Shown here: positions 24,313-36,345 of the stretch, piece by piece
Numbering within the stretch: the first letter of the stretch is position 1
Layout: each line of letters begins with the position of its first letter
Program-made: the position numbers and the translations under genes
The notes under the pieces: generated by a model
What the model was told of the DNA's origin: nothing
What the model saw: the letters and a program-made list of their open reading frames with translations, nothing else
The model's database searches: none
NCBI GenBank assembly: GCA_023548195.1
Contig: JAJHZJ010000220.1
Coordinates: 2,487,279-2,551,278 of the forward strand
DNA: 64,000 bases
DNA from: Bettongia penicillata ogilbyi
Lineage: Eukaryota > Chordata > Mammalia > Diprotodontia > Potoroidae
Reading direction: 5' to 3'

Positions 24313-25085
24313 TGAGGAGGGTAGAGTCAAGTTGGTGGAGAAAAGTCTGCAACTTGCTATAAAACCATAACTATAACTTTACCAAAAACAAAACTATAAA
24401 ACCCTTTAAGCTGGCAATAAAACAATGAGTTCTATATTTCAAAAGAGGTTATCAAAGGAAAAGGACCTATATATACAAAAATATTTAAAGCAATTCTTTT
24501 CTGATGGAAAAAAACTGGAAATTAAAGAGTTGTGCCTCAGTTGGGGAATATAAGAACTAACCATGGTGTGTGATTATGTTGACATACTATTGTGTTACTA
24601 ATGATGAGCAGGATGCTATAAGAAAAACCTGGAAAGATTCACATGAGCTGATGCAAAATGAAATGTACTATTGTACAAAGTAGCAGCAATATTGTAAGGT
24701 GATCAGCTGTGAAGGACTTAGCTATTCTCAGTAATACAATGACCCAAGACACCTCTGAAGGACTTCTGAGGGGAAAAAAAGTATCCATCCCCAGAGAAAG
24801 AATTAATCATATATGAATGCAGATTGAAGCATACTATTTTATTTTACTTTCTTTATTTTTCTTGAGATTTCTTCTTTTTTTGGTATATGTTTTCATTCAC
24901 AACATGACTAATATGGAAATGTCTTGCGTGACTACATATATAGAAACTATATTAAATTGCTTGCCTTCACATTGGAGGTGGGGGGAGAAAGAATGAGAAA
25001 GGGAGAGAATGTGGAATTGAAAGTTTTAAAAATGCATGTTAACAATTATTTTTGCATATAACTGGGAGAAATAAAATAATAAATC
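24313..25085 (+). mobile_element. internally deleted L1: 5' end fused to 3' end
   Basis: The first about 75 bp ('ggtagagtcaagttggtgga', 'tctgcaacttgct') match the L1/HAL1 5' terminus. From about 24385 the sequence is the C-terminal end of ORF2 and the 3'UTR ('gttggggaatataagaacta', 'aatgatgagcaggatgctat', 'cacaacatgactaatatgga'), ending 'ggagaaataaaataataaat'. The entire ORF1 and most of ORF2 are absent. 54545-55385 has the same architecture on the other strand. Confidence 0.65.
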
Positions 25086-25089
25086 CCCC

Positions 25090-27425
25090 CAAATTATGGA
25101 AAAAATAATCACAAATAAGGATATCTTGTCTTTTCAACTTGTTACAGTAACTTTTTTCCAGAACATCCATACTCCGGACTTAGGATCTGAACTCTAGAGA
25201 ATCTTGCAATAAAATTAGAGACATAATTTTGCTAGTCAAATACAACAAAAATCTGTACATAATTGGAAAATGGAATTGAAAAATGAAGGTGATTTATTTA
25301 AGTAGGTTTCCAACATCATGTATTTTCCATTTTAGTCTATGCATCTTTGTGGTGTATCTTTTTCAGCTTTGACAGCCATTAAGACTAACATATCCCAATA
25401 TATCACATTTAGAACCGGACATTTGAATCAATGTATCATGAAATGCAGAAAATCAATATTTTCAAAGGTAATCAAGCATATTCATTTGTAGTATTTACTA
25501 AAAATATTATGTATATGTACCTATAATGATGTTTTGATGGCACAAAATTACATTAATTACATTAATAAAATAAAATATCTATTTCATTTTAATGACAGTT
25601 CAACATTTCTATAAATTTGTTTCACAATTTATGTTTCTATGAATTTATGTTTCACAATATCACAATGTATATGATAATGTGTATTAATATGGTAAAATGG
25701 ATATATAATTTCTGGAGAAATACAGATATCACTTATGTGACTGTTACTAATTTTTTTTTCCTGATAGGGTTCATGATTTAAAATGTTTGGCAGTCAGTAG
25801 TCTAAAAAACTCATGTTAACTAAATAATTTCCATTATCCTTTGTATTTTCTGTTGTCTAGAACCATAGTTATTATGAGATATCTGGGGTTTTTCCAAAGG
25901 TTCCCCAACCTCTGGTATTGGAGGAATGAATCATCCTTGCTTTTCCCTAGTGCTTTCTATGTCACTTTCAGGATCATAGTATCTTATCCCTCATTCCTAG
26001 GGTCTCCCTTTCTGCTAAGATAGTCTCACAGCCCTTTTTTCTCTCTAATTTTGTTGTGTGAGTACAACGTGAAGGTCCAGTCCTTTTCTTTACTTCATGT
26101 TTTTACCATAAAAGTTCCATCTAGGAGTATGTAGGACCTACTTTAAGTTTAATCTGAATTTTTAACATGTTCTCCATCATTTTCTTAAGTTTCAACAATT
26201 AACAAAATAGTAGGTGAAGCCTTAATTTGTAGTACTTGTTGACTTTGCTCACACTGAAAGTTTAGCCATCTCTCATGAACTGGAACAAACGGGCTTCAGC
26301 GCTACCCAGGTTCCAACTGTTCCCCTCATCTCCTGTTTACATATTCACTCAACATTTATGCCTTTATGCATGACTGAGCTTAATTTTCCTCTGTGCCTTG
26401 CTATTATTTACTTCCCCTAGAAGCATTGCAAGTTGCCATCTCTTTCTTCCCCCACTTCCTCCATCCTGTCTCAACATTTCCAGATAAATTCATAGCATTT
26501 GGGGGAGGAAGAGAGATTTCCTGATTTCACCACACACCCTCCCATCCTGCATAAGGTTGTCCCAGGTGCCTAGCCTGCAGCTGGGAATATTTTGTTGCAT
26601 GCTCCTAGGTAGATGTCATTTCATAAGCACATCTAGGGATTAAGGCCCATCTGTTTAATCAGCTTTTTAAAAAATTTTTACTTTATCACTAGAGTGAAGG
26701 ATAAACTCCACTGTTAGATAGTAGATAATTTATTGATCAAATCTGGGTAGCAATTGTTAATGCATGAAAAAGCACATCTACATGATCTCTTTAAAATAAA
26801 ATATTTCCCTCAAGAAATTAATCCAATTTCTAGAACTACAAATGTCAGATACAGTTAAGCAGTGAAGGATTTTTGTTTGTTTTAATTTGTATGTGAGGAA
26901 AAAACAATATATTTGCAGATGTAAATCAATATATATTAAATAATATTTTTGCTAAAGGTCTTTTTTCTTCTTCCCCTAAACCTGTGTTTGAGTCAGCTCT
27001 TCAGAATTAAATTATATTTCTTTGTCTGAGCATACCCAAATATGATTATGTGATTTCAGTATTTTTTTGATACAGAATTAAAAATAAAATATTATTGACT
27101 TGCACAAATTATACAGACTAAAATCCCATTAATTTCATGGAAATCCTTAAAATAATAGGATCTTTATGTAACATTAAGTATAGTATATATTTTATATACT
27201 ATGTTTGAGAATCAGGAATCAAATTACTGTTGGGTAGTGGTGTATTATTTTCAAAGAAATAAGAAATATTGATTAGCAAAATACAAACACTCAATTTTGG
27301 TTGTGGAGTGAACCATGATTTAATTTTCTTATCTCCACTATGATAAAACTTGCCCAAATTTTATTGTAAGAATCAGCAAACATCTTTTACTTGTGGACTT
27401 TGAATTAAAGGAATTGTCATCTCTA
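25090..27425. other. unique-looking DNA without supported gene
   Basis: AT-rich to 26040, then a slightly GC-richer stretch (26240-26600) with no frame or repeat that I can assign. Probably intronic. Confidence 0.3.
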
Positions 27426-27439
27426 TGCATACATGCAAC

Positions 27440-27630
27440 CCTGGGAAAAGGACTTAGAGTTGGAAGGGGCCCATTTTTTCTGTCTCAATTTCAGAGATAA
27501 GGAGAGATGAGGCTTAGGGAAGTCAAGTGATTTGCCCACACAGGTAATAAATGATCAGGGTTAGATTAAACTCAAGTTCCCTGACTTCAAACTCAGCCAT
27601 CTTTCCACAGTATCACACTATTTCAGGATA
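27440..27630 (-). mobile_element. MIR-related repeat, antisense
   Basis: 'gagatgaggcttagggaagt', 'caagtgatttgcccacacag' and 'caagttccctgacttcaaac' are antisense MIR landmarks. Confidence 0.5.
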
Positions 27631-28230
27631 TGAGTATTTAATATTTCTCCTTTCAAGCCAACAAGTACCTAGTTCACAAGTAAACTTCTGTTAAGGTCTT
27701 AGGGTTATTATATAACATGGAAAGGACTTCAGGTGTGCATATAAATCCCTTCATTCCACAAAATGTGGGAGGCACAAGAAGTAGCTCTATCTTGCCTGTC
27801 CATCTTTTTGTTTGGATACTATTTTGTATTCATTTAGGATGGAGATGATGAAGCTTATGGAGGATGACTAATTTTTCCGTTTTCTACATGGGTTTATTAA
27901 AAATTTTCTGAGCTATGATCTACTGTGCTCCAGATAAAATGAATTAAACGATTAAGAAGAGATTTCAGTGAGAACATCTTCCTTTTAAAAATATGGAAAG
28001 GTATTTCAAAGATTCAAAGTAAAAGATTTACAATTCCTCAGTGATCTCAACAGCAAATACTTGAGGCCAGATAGTTGTGCTGAATCCAACTTTCTCCTGC
28101 CCAACAGCACACAAAAGAAATAGATACTATTTATCCTTTCCAACAAAAACCTGCAAAAGGAAATAAAGTTAGGAGTTCCAAGGTAGTTTGCAGCTGTTTT
28201 CCTACTATCATGAGCATATCATTTACTCAC

Positions 28231-28347
28231 CTTACAGAGAGACATCAGAAGCATACGCTGGGTGTTCAAAATGCCATCTGAACAAATAGTATCTGTCACA
28301 ATTGCTTCCATGTCTCTGATCAATAGAGCAAGAAATGACTTGATAAT
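28231..28347 (-). CDS. candidate internal exon, unknown protein
   Basis: Minus strand: possible acceptor 'gccattcctgtgcccaag', 117 nt open (IIKSFLALLIRDMEAIVTD...MLLMSLCK), and donor AAG|GTGAGT, a full consensus. The frame stays open upstream to 28389, so the acceptor is uncertain. With the one chosen the exon is phase 0 to 0 and joins in frame to 33040-33122, which ends in phase 0. The peptide is predicted amphipathic-helical. No family recognised. A plus-strand acceptor-like site at the same place (ctcaccttacag) is the main alternative reading. Confidence 0.36.
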
Positions 28348-28679
28348 CTTGGGCACAGGAATGGCTATGTAGCTTTGAGCTTTGAGTTCTCACTCATTCA
28401 AAGTATTAGATCACTGGGGTGAGAAGTCTCATTTTTCTAAGTTGTGACATTAGAATAAACATTATGATGGATACTATTATAAGATCAAACATTATCATGA
28501 TTATCATATAATTGGCATTCAAATACACATTCTGTATTATTCAAGATTCAGAATTCCTCCACTTGAGGAATATTAGGATTGTTGCATACTAAAAGCATTG
28601 TTTAATAAGTCCTCTAACAGTTTTTTATACATACCTTATATTTCCATAATGTAGAGTTTGTATGGTACTTTCTACCAAA

Positions 28680-28830
28680 TAAACTTTGGGATAGGTAGCA
28701 TAAATATTAATCTCTCCATTTTAAAGACAAAGCACATGAACTTAAGTGACTTGACTGATGTCACACCACTAGTAAGAGACAGCTTTAATTTAAATCTTTA
28801 CACCATTCAATGTTATCTTTGACACAGTAA
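28680..28830 (-). mobile_element. MIR relic, antisense
   Basis: 'aatctctccattttaaagac' and 'aagtgacttgactgatgtca' match the antisense MIR core. Confidence 0.5.
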
Positions 28831-29029
28831 GTATAGATGAAGGAAGACATACGGAAGAGAGGTAGGGAGGAAAGGAGGATGCCTCTTCTGGAGATAGGCT
28901 TATTTTATTGTTAACTAAGAGTTATAAAATGCTTTTGGGGGTTATTTTCTTGCTGCCCAGGCTTTAGAAACATCATAATTTAGTATAAAGGATATTAGAC
29001 TTAGATTAAGAAGGGTTCTGAGTTCAAAT

Positions 29030-29600
29030 CCTTCCTCAATAAGTAAACTTTATTAAGTACTTCATGCCAAGCACTGTGCTAACTCTGGGGATATAAATAA
29101 ATGAAAAAGCAGTATCTGCTCTCAAAATGCATTCTAACAGACGAGACAACATGAGAACAAGCAAAAAAAAAAAAACTAATTGCAAATTATATAAACAGTA
29201 GGTGAAAGTTGAATTCGGAGGTGAAGACACTAGGGAATAGGAAAGGCCTCCTACAGAAGGAAGGGTTTCAGCTGTATTTTGAAGGAAACCTGAGAAGCTT
29301 AAAGGTGGATACAGAGAGGGAAAACATTCTACTCATGGAGGGGAGCTAATAGTTAAAAGTCGCAGGGAAAGGGGATGCAGTGTTGTATACAAAGAACAAA
29401 TAACAGGTCAGTGTAAATGACTTGGAGAAGAAGTGAAGGAGGATAAAGTGAGAAGATAGAAAATGTTTGAAAGAACCAGGTTTAAAGGATTAAATGTCAT
29501 AGAGGCCTTATATTTAATTGTGGAGGAATAGGGAGCCATTGGCTTTTTCTGAGTAGGGGAGTGATATGGTTAGACCTACTCTACAGGAAATTCACTGTGA
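29030..29600 (+). repeat. ancient interspersed repeat, long copy
   Basis: Begins 'ctttattaagtacttcatgc' and ends 'agggagccattggctttttc' ... 'ggggagtgatatggttagac'. This is a well-known order in mammalian DNA ('gcacctactatgtgcc' to 'gggaagccattggagg'), but I cannot name the family with certainty. The 111-codon minus-strand frame at 29576-29911 starts within it and is not a gene. Confidence 0.5.
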
Positions 29601-29839
29601 TAGCTGAATAGAGGAGAAATTGGAGTGAGGAGAGACTTCAAGCAGGAAATGAAATTAGAAAATACCTCATTTGTTTTCAAAAGGCATTTACAGTTATTTA
29701 AGAGAGCGGATAAGAGTTTGATAATGATGGGGTACTTGTGCTTGGGTCTCAGGCCTAAGATCATGTCTCTAGAAGTCTCCCAAACTTTCAGTAGGCCCTT
29801 GCCCTGTGAGAAATTTTTCCCTTGTTGCAGGTCAGACAG

Positions 29840-30595
29840 TGTAATTTTGTTTTCAGAACAGACACAGGCAACAAACAGACTCACTTTTGGTACCAGATCC
29901 CCAGAGTCCATGCCTCTGGAGGATAAACAAAAACTATGTTTTCTCCCTCAATGTCTGGAATCAACAGTTATCTCGGCAGACTCCCTGTATTTTCCCATCC
30001 TTAGATTATAGGCACCTGCTCCCAAAGATTCCTGGATCCCTAATATATTCCCTTGAAATCCCTAGATTACCTAATTAGCATCCTTGGCATTCTTTTTCCT
30101 TTTCCCTTTTCCATATAAGCCCAATGATGGGACTGATGGAGTGATATGACCCCTAAAAAGGGTCCTTTCATTTTCCCACAAATTTGGAGAACCCAGTCTC
30201 TTGTGTTCATCTGAAGCATCTGACCCATCCAAGTCTACCTTGATTACTTAATTATCTTACTTGACCTTCCTTAATCCCATCCAGACCCCTTTCTCTGCTG
30301 CCTCCAGACCGCTTCAGGGTACTTGCCTCTCCTTGATCCCATCCAGATCTTCTCACAGTCTTTTCGTATAAAAATATCAATCTTATCCACATTAGAAGCT
30401 CATATTCTTAAGGTCTGGCCCTCTTGTATTCATGCCACAAATACTGCAAGCTCACTAGGAATCATGCCCACCCAAGTGATGTTTCTTTTGTTTTTTTGTC
30501 TTTTTTGCTGAAAGAAGGCTTGAGTGGTTGAATTCTTTCAAGGAAGACCCCAACCCTGTACTCTTGCATTTCTGGGTTCCTAAAATCCCTAGACC
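29840..30595 (+). mobile_element. ERV LTR, first of a tandem pair
   Basis: CT-rich U3-like sequence, then a U5-like end 'ggcttgagtggttgaattct' ... 'ggaagaccccaaccctgtac'. The same U5-like motif recurs about 200 bp downstream at 30694-30740. The frames inside are LTR by-products. Confidence 0.4.
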
Positions 30596-30772
30596 ACAGC
30601 ACCAGTACCATGCTCACTAGCTTAAAGGTTCCCTGGAAATTTACACCTGTTTCCCTAAAGTGTTACAATAAACTTTGTCACTTGACTAAGAGATGACTTG
30701 AGTGTGTGAATTCATTCTAGAGGCAAATCCTTGGCATTCCCAGGGACCCAGCATTCCAAACCTCATCAATAA
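30596..30772 (+). mobile_element. ERV LTR, second (partial) copy
   Basis: Carries 'accagtaccatgctcactag', an aataaa signal at 30667-30672 and the U5-like 'gatgacttgagtgtgtgaat' ... 'ggcaaatccttggcattccc', parallel to the end of the first copy. Confidence 0.45.
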
Positions 30773-31339
30773 CTTCTCATAATCGTATTTATTCCATTTT
30801 TAAAATGGGGACAATAATTTTCTAGCATTGCCCAAACCTAGTCCATATCCTCTGTAAATTATTTCTTATAAATCATGTATATAATTTTGCTTTGCATAGC
30901 TTTTTTATCTGCTGTCCTTCCAATTAGATTGTAAACTAGGGTATATGGGGTATTACAGGAGGATTGGCACCTCTGGTGAAAAGACTTGCCAAGCATTTTT
31001 CAGGGTTGCTTATTTACCTTTGGTGGCAAACCAGTCATTTAAGAGAATGATTATTAACAATCAATTATGGGTAGATCCAGGTTTTTACCCTTTTCTATTT
31101 CCTTACTCAAAGCCCAGACTTTGAAGTACATTACTGACCCCTACAAAAAATTGACTCCACATAGACCATCTCATGTAAGGTAGATTCCCTCCCATTTTGT
31201 TCCACTCAAGCAAGTTTGGGTCAAAGTATACCCTTTGTTTACCTTTCTCAAGGTTGGGGGCAGTCTGGGCTTAGAGAGAGTGTCTTTATCCAAGACATAG
31301 TGTCACTCTTTCAATTCATTATTAGAATAAGCTGACTTT

Positions 31340-31829
31340 TCATTGTAATATTCATCCTTTCATTAATTGTATCCAAATATTAGTAGACATCCTATTTTCC
31401 AGAGCTAAGACCTAGCAAACAAACTATGCCCTGAGTTTACCATAACAGTAATTCTTTGCACTGAGCCTTTGGATTATCTCACCCTCAACCATCAGCACCA
31501 GATATTCTCTGAGATTGGACAAGCAACTTCTGTATCCATACTCTGAACATGAAGTCCTGCTATGAAGCAAACTTGTCACACTGTTGCTGTTACTCTCCAA
31601 TATCAGGGCTACAATTCAATGTGCAGCCATTGGCATAAGTATTGTCTCTCAACACTGCCTCGGCACCCCCGACTGTGGATGGGGCTCCAGCATATGTGTC
31701 CCTGCTTGTAAGCCATTTTCCTCACTTTGAAATTAAGCCTCTGTTTGATGCTTGACTTTTCTATCCGTTGCCTGCTTTGTTCATCTCTGGACAACTATAG
31801 GTTAAAGATCAGTTCTTGTCTGGTTGACA
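31340..31829 (+). mobile_element. ERV 5' LTR with following leader
   Basis: The 3' part (31730-31829) reads as an LTR R/U5: 'aattaagcctctgtttgatg', then 'cctgctttgttcatctctgg', ending 'ggttgaca' with the CA expected at an LTR end. The left boundary is uncertain. A related U5 lies at 37970-38060. Non-coding leader-like sequence follows to about 32200. The 79-codon minus frame there is antisense to it. Confidence 0.45.
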
Positions 31830-31836
31830 TTTAAAA

Positions 31837-31846
31837 TGGTGTCAGA
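31837..31846 (+). promoter_or_regulatory. candidate retroviral primer-binding site (tRNA-Leu-like)
   Basis: tggtgtcaga, seven bases after the LTR end, equals the first ten bases of the primer site complementary to some tRNA-Leu 3' ends (tggtgtcagaagtggga). The rest is diverged. Confidence 0.4.
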
Positions 31847-33039
31847 TTGGACATGGAACAAGGCTAAGTGGACTTTCTGGTCCCAGTAACAGAGGATTAG
31901 GTAACACCAGAGATTTCTCCAGAGTTCAACAATCACCATCTTCAACTGGTAAATCCTCTGCCCTTATTTCTACTCCAGTCCTTAGGCCTTGAGCTTTGCT
32001 TGAGTTCACCTTTGTGAGGTAAACTTCAGGGCCCCTCCTTTGATCTGGTTCATCACAAATCACTCTAGTAAGGATACCCTTTCTGGACAAGTCTGTTAGT
32101 TGGGCCCACTTCCAGGGTCTGTAAATTAGTGATCCTGTGCCTGTGGCTGTGTATTTTCTCTGCATACATCACCACTGTGTACTGGAAATTTGAGACCCAT
32201 GACTCTTTTTTTTTTTTAAATTCAGCATGTGTTTGCACTATGTGCATTAGATCCAACCTGTTTACAATTAGAACTGAGTTTTTTCTTATGATTGCATTGT
32301 CAGCCTTCTGTTTGTATTTGTCTTGTCATTTTCTCTGTGTTTGTGTCTTCGTAAAATGTTTGTGTCATGTTTGTCTTGTGAGCTAGATTTTGTTATCGTG
32401 AAAGATTTAAAATGCAGCCAATCATAAAAACTTCTAAGGGCTGTTGTCAGAGTATTTAGAACACTGGGAAAAATAAATGAATTTTCATAGTTGAAGCAGT
32501 TGTTCCAGAAAGCAGGACTAACTCCCACTTTAAGCGTTTCATGGGATATAGATCATAAGAAAAGAGAAAAAAAAAACCTGTAAGACCAATTTTTTTCTGC
32601 CATTTCACAATTGATCAAATAGGAATTATAGTAATAAAGACAGATAATAAAAGTGTAGAAGTGATATAAGCATCTTAGCAGATGCTGGAAATTTGAAGAT
32701 TAATCATTTTTAAGATTTCAGGAGAGAACTCATGAAACTTTGGGGTAATTCCAAAAACTCACTCCCTTATGAAATATCTTAGTACATTTTGGGTAAAACT
32801 GTAGAAGTTATTTTAAGGAAAAATAAGGATTAGATTTTATAGAGATTTTAAAAAGTAAAATGGCATTTAGAATTCCTTTCCCCTGAAGATTAAAATGAAC
32901 AGTTTCATTGTTCAAGGCAGACCTGTACGACCTGTAAACTTCTTCAGGCAGCAGATAGGTTAGACCAGAGACAGGCTGACGATGACTGGTTTGCACAGGG
33001 ACACATGACGAACAGGAGCGTGCACAGTGGCAAGCTTAC

Positions 33040-33122
33040 GTTTTCTGGGGCCACCTGAGGGTCATATGGTGTGCAGATCTCTTGTAGGGCAATGAAGGAA
33101 GGCAGCTCGTTTGAAAGTAATC
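33040..33122 (-). CDS. candidate internal exon, unknown protein
   Basis: Minus strand: a textbook acceptor 'tttctttctttcttcacttta' ending in AG, an 83-nt exon open in LLSNELPSFIALQEICT...VAPEN (27 codons after a 2-nt split codon), and donor GTAAGC. Phase is 1 in and 0 out. The flanks are not repeats. The next candidate downstream (28231-28347) is phase-compatible. The protein is not recognised. A 73-codon frame at 32944-33165 spans it only because the intron edges are also open. Confidence 0.45.
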
Positions 33123-33124
33123 CT

Positions 33125-34395
33125 AAAGTGAAGAAAGAAAGAAAAAAACCCAAAACAATAAGCAAACAGATTGCACCTTATAGCACCTTATTAATTCTTC
33201 CTTAACTTTTCAGTTTTTATCCTGTTTTGTCAATAATCTTCACCTCTCCATCTCTAAATAATCTCTAAACAATTAAGCTGACTACTTCTGACTGGGAACA
33301 TTCTGACACTGCTTCCTCCTTTAGATTGCAGCACAGCTAGCAGTCACTCTAGCTGAGCACGATGGAATTAGTAAGAAAAGAGATGCTAAAAATATTTTTT
33401 TTTCCTTGCAACAGCCCGTCTCTCCCCATGTCCCTTCTACACCATTACAAGAGGAAAGTATGGTCCCTTTAATCCCTAAGAGATGTAAGCTAGGAGTTTG
33501 TTTCTACTTTAAAAAAAGGAAAATCTGGCCACTGGAAAACAGAGTACAAAGTAAAGGCTAGGGAGATTGCTGAATAAAAAAGGAAAGCACCCCAGACAGT
33601 ATTAAGGGACCCTTCCTATAACGTGATCACTCAGCCTGGCATGGCTCCACGGAGGGTTGGTAGGAAGGGTGGCACAGGGAGGGGGATACTCAGATCTTGC
33701 CGTCCATCCCTATGACGTGTTTTGGAGATGTCTCCTTGCTCATTCAGAAGCAAGAGGTACCCACTCTTGTTGACCTCAGAGCCAATTTTAAACCCTTCTG
33801 CCTTCCCCACTCCCTCCCCCACAGTCACGACTGTATCTCAGTTGTGTGGATGGCTAAAAAGATCATTAAAGCCCATGTCTGTTGGAGGGATTAGTGCCTT
33901 TCTTGCCTTCATCCTAGTCCCTAAGGACTCTAGTCATTTAGTACAGTGTGATCTACTATCTTCTGTAACTGTCCCACATGAGAGACCCTCTTCCTCTCTG
34001 TTAAATTCTCTTCTCTCAAACCAGACAATAATGCTGGAATGTACAGAGACTTGAATTATGTTTTGTTCCACCTGAGAGAGGGAGGGCCACAGCTGCAGTA
34101 CCCCCGCACTGGTAGTAATCCTAATGGCCCTGTGCCCCATGTATCCTGAAGCCCACCTCTGTAGGCAAGCCTGGAGGTCACCTAGGTGTCAGGACACCAA
34201 TGGGATGGTCCTGGCACGAGTCACTCCAGCCTCTAGGATATAGCTAGTGCCCTCCACTGCACCTCCCAAAGCCCGATCAGTTTTTTCAGGTTACCTAAGT
34301 CTTCAGCAGACCCTGCTCAGCTGCTGCCTAGGAAGATCCTGGTGCTGCTGCTATGCCTAGATTGGCAATATGACTTAGGGGAGCCAGACAGTCTC
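33125..34395. other. GC-richer stretch, no supported gene
   Basis: From about 33600 to 34390 the composition is GC-richer than its surroundings and short frames occur on both strands (for example 33722-34054). None has splice sites, start context or similarity I can name. An old LTR or retrocopy is possible. I see no defined ends. Confidence 0.3.
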
Positions 34396-34399
34396 TGCC

Positions 34400-34640
34400 C
34401 TCATTTGAGCCCATCTTTCTCTGTTCTGGTTATAGAAACTTATTAGTTGTGTAATCTTAGGTATGCTATCTTATCTCAGTTTGTCACAATTCCTTTATCT
34501 GTAAAGAGAAAAATAATAATGGTTCCCACCTCCCAGGGTTGTTGTGAGATCAAAATAATATAATGATTGGAAAGTGCTTAATACAGTGACTGTCATATGA
34601 TGAGCTTATATTATTGCTATTTCATTAATTGAATGTAATT
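34400..34640 (+). mobile_element. MIR, sense
   Basis: 'cttattagttgtgtaatctt', 'tttatctgtaaagagaaaaa', 'ccagggttgttgtgagatca', 'ggaaagtgcttaatacagtg' follow the MIR consensus order almost to its end. Confidence 0.8.
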
Positions 34641-35057
34641 GTTCCTTACCCGATCACCCTAAAGTGGTTTTAAAATGTAAAACTAAATGACTAAATCTAT
34701 ACATTAAATCACTAAAGAAATGACTTTATATGGAATAATTTGGAAATGCTATTGATATCATCTGAAGGTTTGTTTCATGTTTTAAATACATGATATTTTT
34801 TGTGCTGTTATTGTATTTCTAAATTCTCTTATATTTGAGAGACTATTGTAAAACAACGCTGTTATGAAAAGCAATTTTTTTAAAATTTGCATGCCTTTGC
34901 ACATGAAATGGTCATTTAAAAGGATGTGATAAACATTAGATATTTTGTCCTAAAATAGATAATAATGATGATAATAACATTTAGTATAACAGTGAATTTT
35001 CATTTGAAATTCTTGACTATTATGAAAAACCATAAGATGGTTTAAAGATGTAGCTCT

Positions 35058-35430
35058 GGAGGCTTAGTTTTTGGAAGAAGGTTTGTGTACCAGACAAGAC
35101 TCTGGAAAATTACTACACAGGCCTCTGGCTTTGAAAACCCAGATGTTTATGCTTCCCTCGCTGGTAACTATGTATGTATAGTCAGGCAGTTGTATCTGTC
35201 TGTTGAATTGTGATGTATGTATTGCTTACTATTAGACAGTTTGGAAGCACTGTCTGGTGAGTTAGATTTCTCTGTATTTTCTCTAAAGTACAGGGTACTG
35301 ACCTTTTTTGCCTGAATGTGATTGATTAAAGTGATTGTTACCCCTTCAAAAGTTGCCTTTCCTTTTAGAGAAGCAGATCCAAGAATCTATGATAGCAGGC
35401 CCCCCTGTGTATGTGGAGGTGCTTACTGAT
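35058..35430 (+). mobile_element. ERV remnant: R-U5 part of an LTR
   Basis: Homologous to the window-start LTR from its transcription-start region onward ('ggcttagtttttggaagaag', 'ggctttgaaaacccagatg', attaaa at 35325-35330). U3 and the TATA box are missing. The homology begins where transcription would start, about 30 bp after the TATA box of the sister copies. Confidence 0.6.
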
Positions 35431-36345
35431 ACATTATGTTGATGAGGATGGGATCTGCATAAATTAAAAGGAAAGTATGAGATTTCGTGGGACTGGTATG
35501 ATTGTCTGTTCTTTCCCTGTTGTGTTGGCTATGATTCTGTGGAGCCCTAGCAGGTGGTGGTGACCAGATCTGGGGCTTGAGTGGATTTGTCTGACTCAGG
35601 ACTGTACTAGAGAAGTGAAGGGCCTGAACATGTATTGTATTCAGAAACAAGACCAGAGCAGGGAAAACTTGGAATGCAGCCCTGAAACCTGAGTTGAAAA
35701 TTGCCTGCCAAACCACCCAGCAGAAGCAGAGAACGGCCTGTGTGCTGACCTTGGTGAAGTGAGAGGAATGAGAGCAGAGAGCTTTCAGTGCACAGACCCA
35801 GGCCATAGCTGGGAGTGGCTGGCTCCTGCTGGAGGAGGAGGAACCCAGGAACTCAGAGTTCAGCCATGGGGCAAGATTGGGACTGTGCATCAAGGTATTG
35901 ATTGTGCTTTTTTGTAGAGTTCTCCCAGGAAAGTTTCAGACCCAGGGGGTAGAGGTGCCTATGGTGGGTGGGGGGAAGTGCCTTGTAACCCCAAGGACCC
36001 CACCCTGTTGGCGTTGTTGCCCAGTTGTCCCTCAGGATGTGCAAGCGGGGGTTGGGGCACTCTTAAGACAGCCTTGGCTCATTAGAGCCTGCACCTGAGA
36101 GTGCAGGGTGGGGAGGACACACCCCCAAGAGGACTTTTCTTGGACATTTCTGTTTCGGATTGAGGAAGGAGAAGCTGGTTTCTCTTTCTTCAAAGAACGA
36201 TGCTTTGTTAGGCATATACCTTTGTGTTCCTTTAATGCCATTTGTCCACTTGGGTAATAAGTTGCTATGTTCTGCATATGAGAGTTATGTTGTATTAAGA
36301 AATGTTAATGTCTATTTGTTCCAAGATTCATGGTCATTTAGATTG
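35431..36345 (+). mobile_element. ERV internal remnant, non-coding
   Basis: About 900 bp between the two LTR parts, GC-richer, with no retroviral reading frame left. The 156-codon minus-strand frame (35423-35893) lies antisense in this block and resembles no protein known to me. Confidence 0.4.

Noticed and set aside
29576..30011. 111- and 128-codon frames on opposite strands
   Set aside because: They span the end of an ancient interspersed repeat and the start of an LTR. No domain is seen.
35423..35893. 156-codon minus-strand frame, the longest in the window
   Set aside because: It lies antisense within a GC-richer ERV remnant, has no recognisable domain or splice context, and such frames arise easily in this composition.
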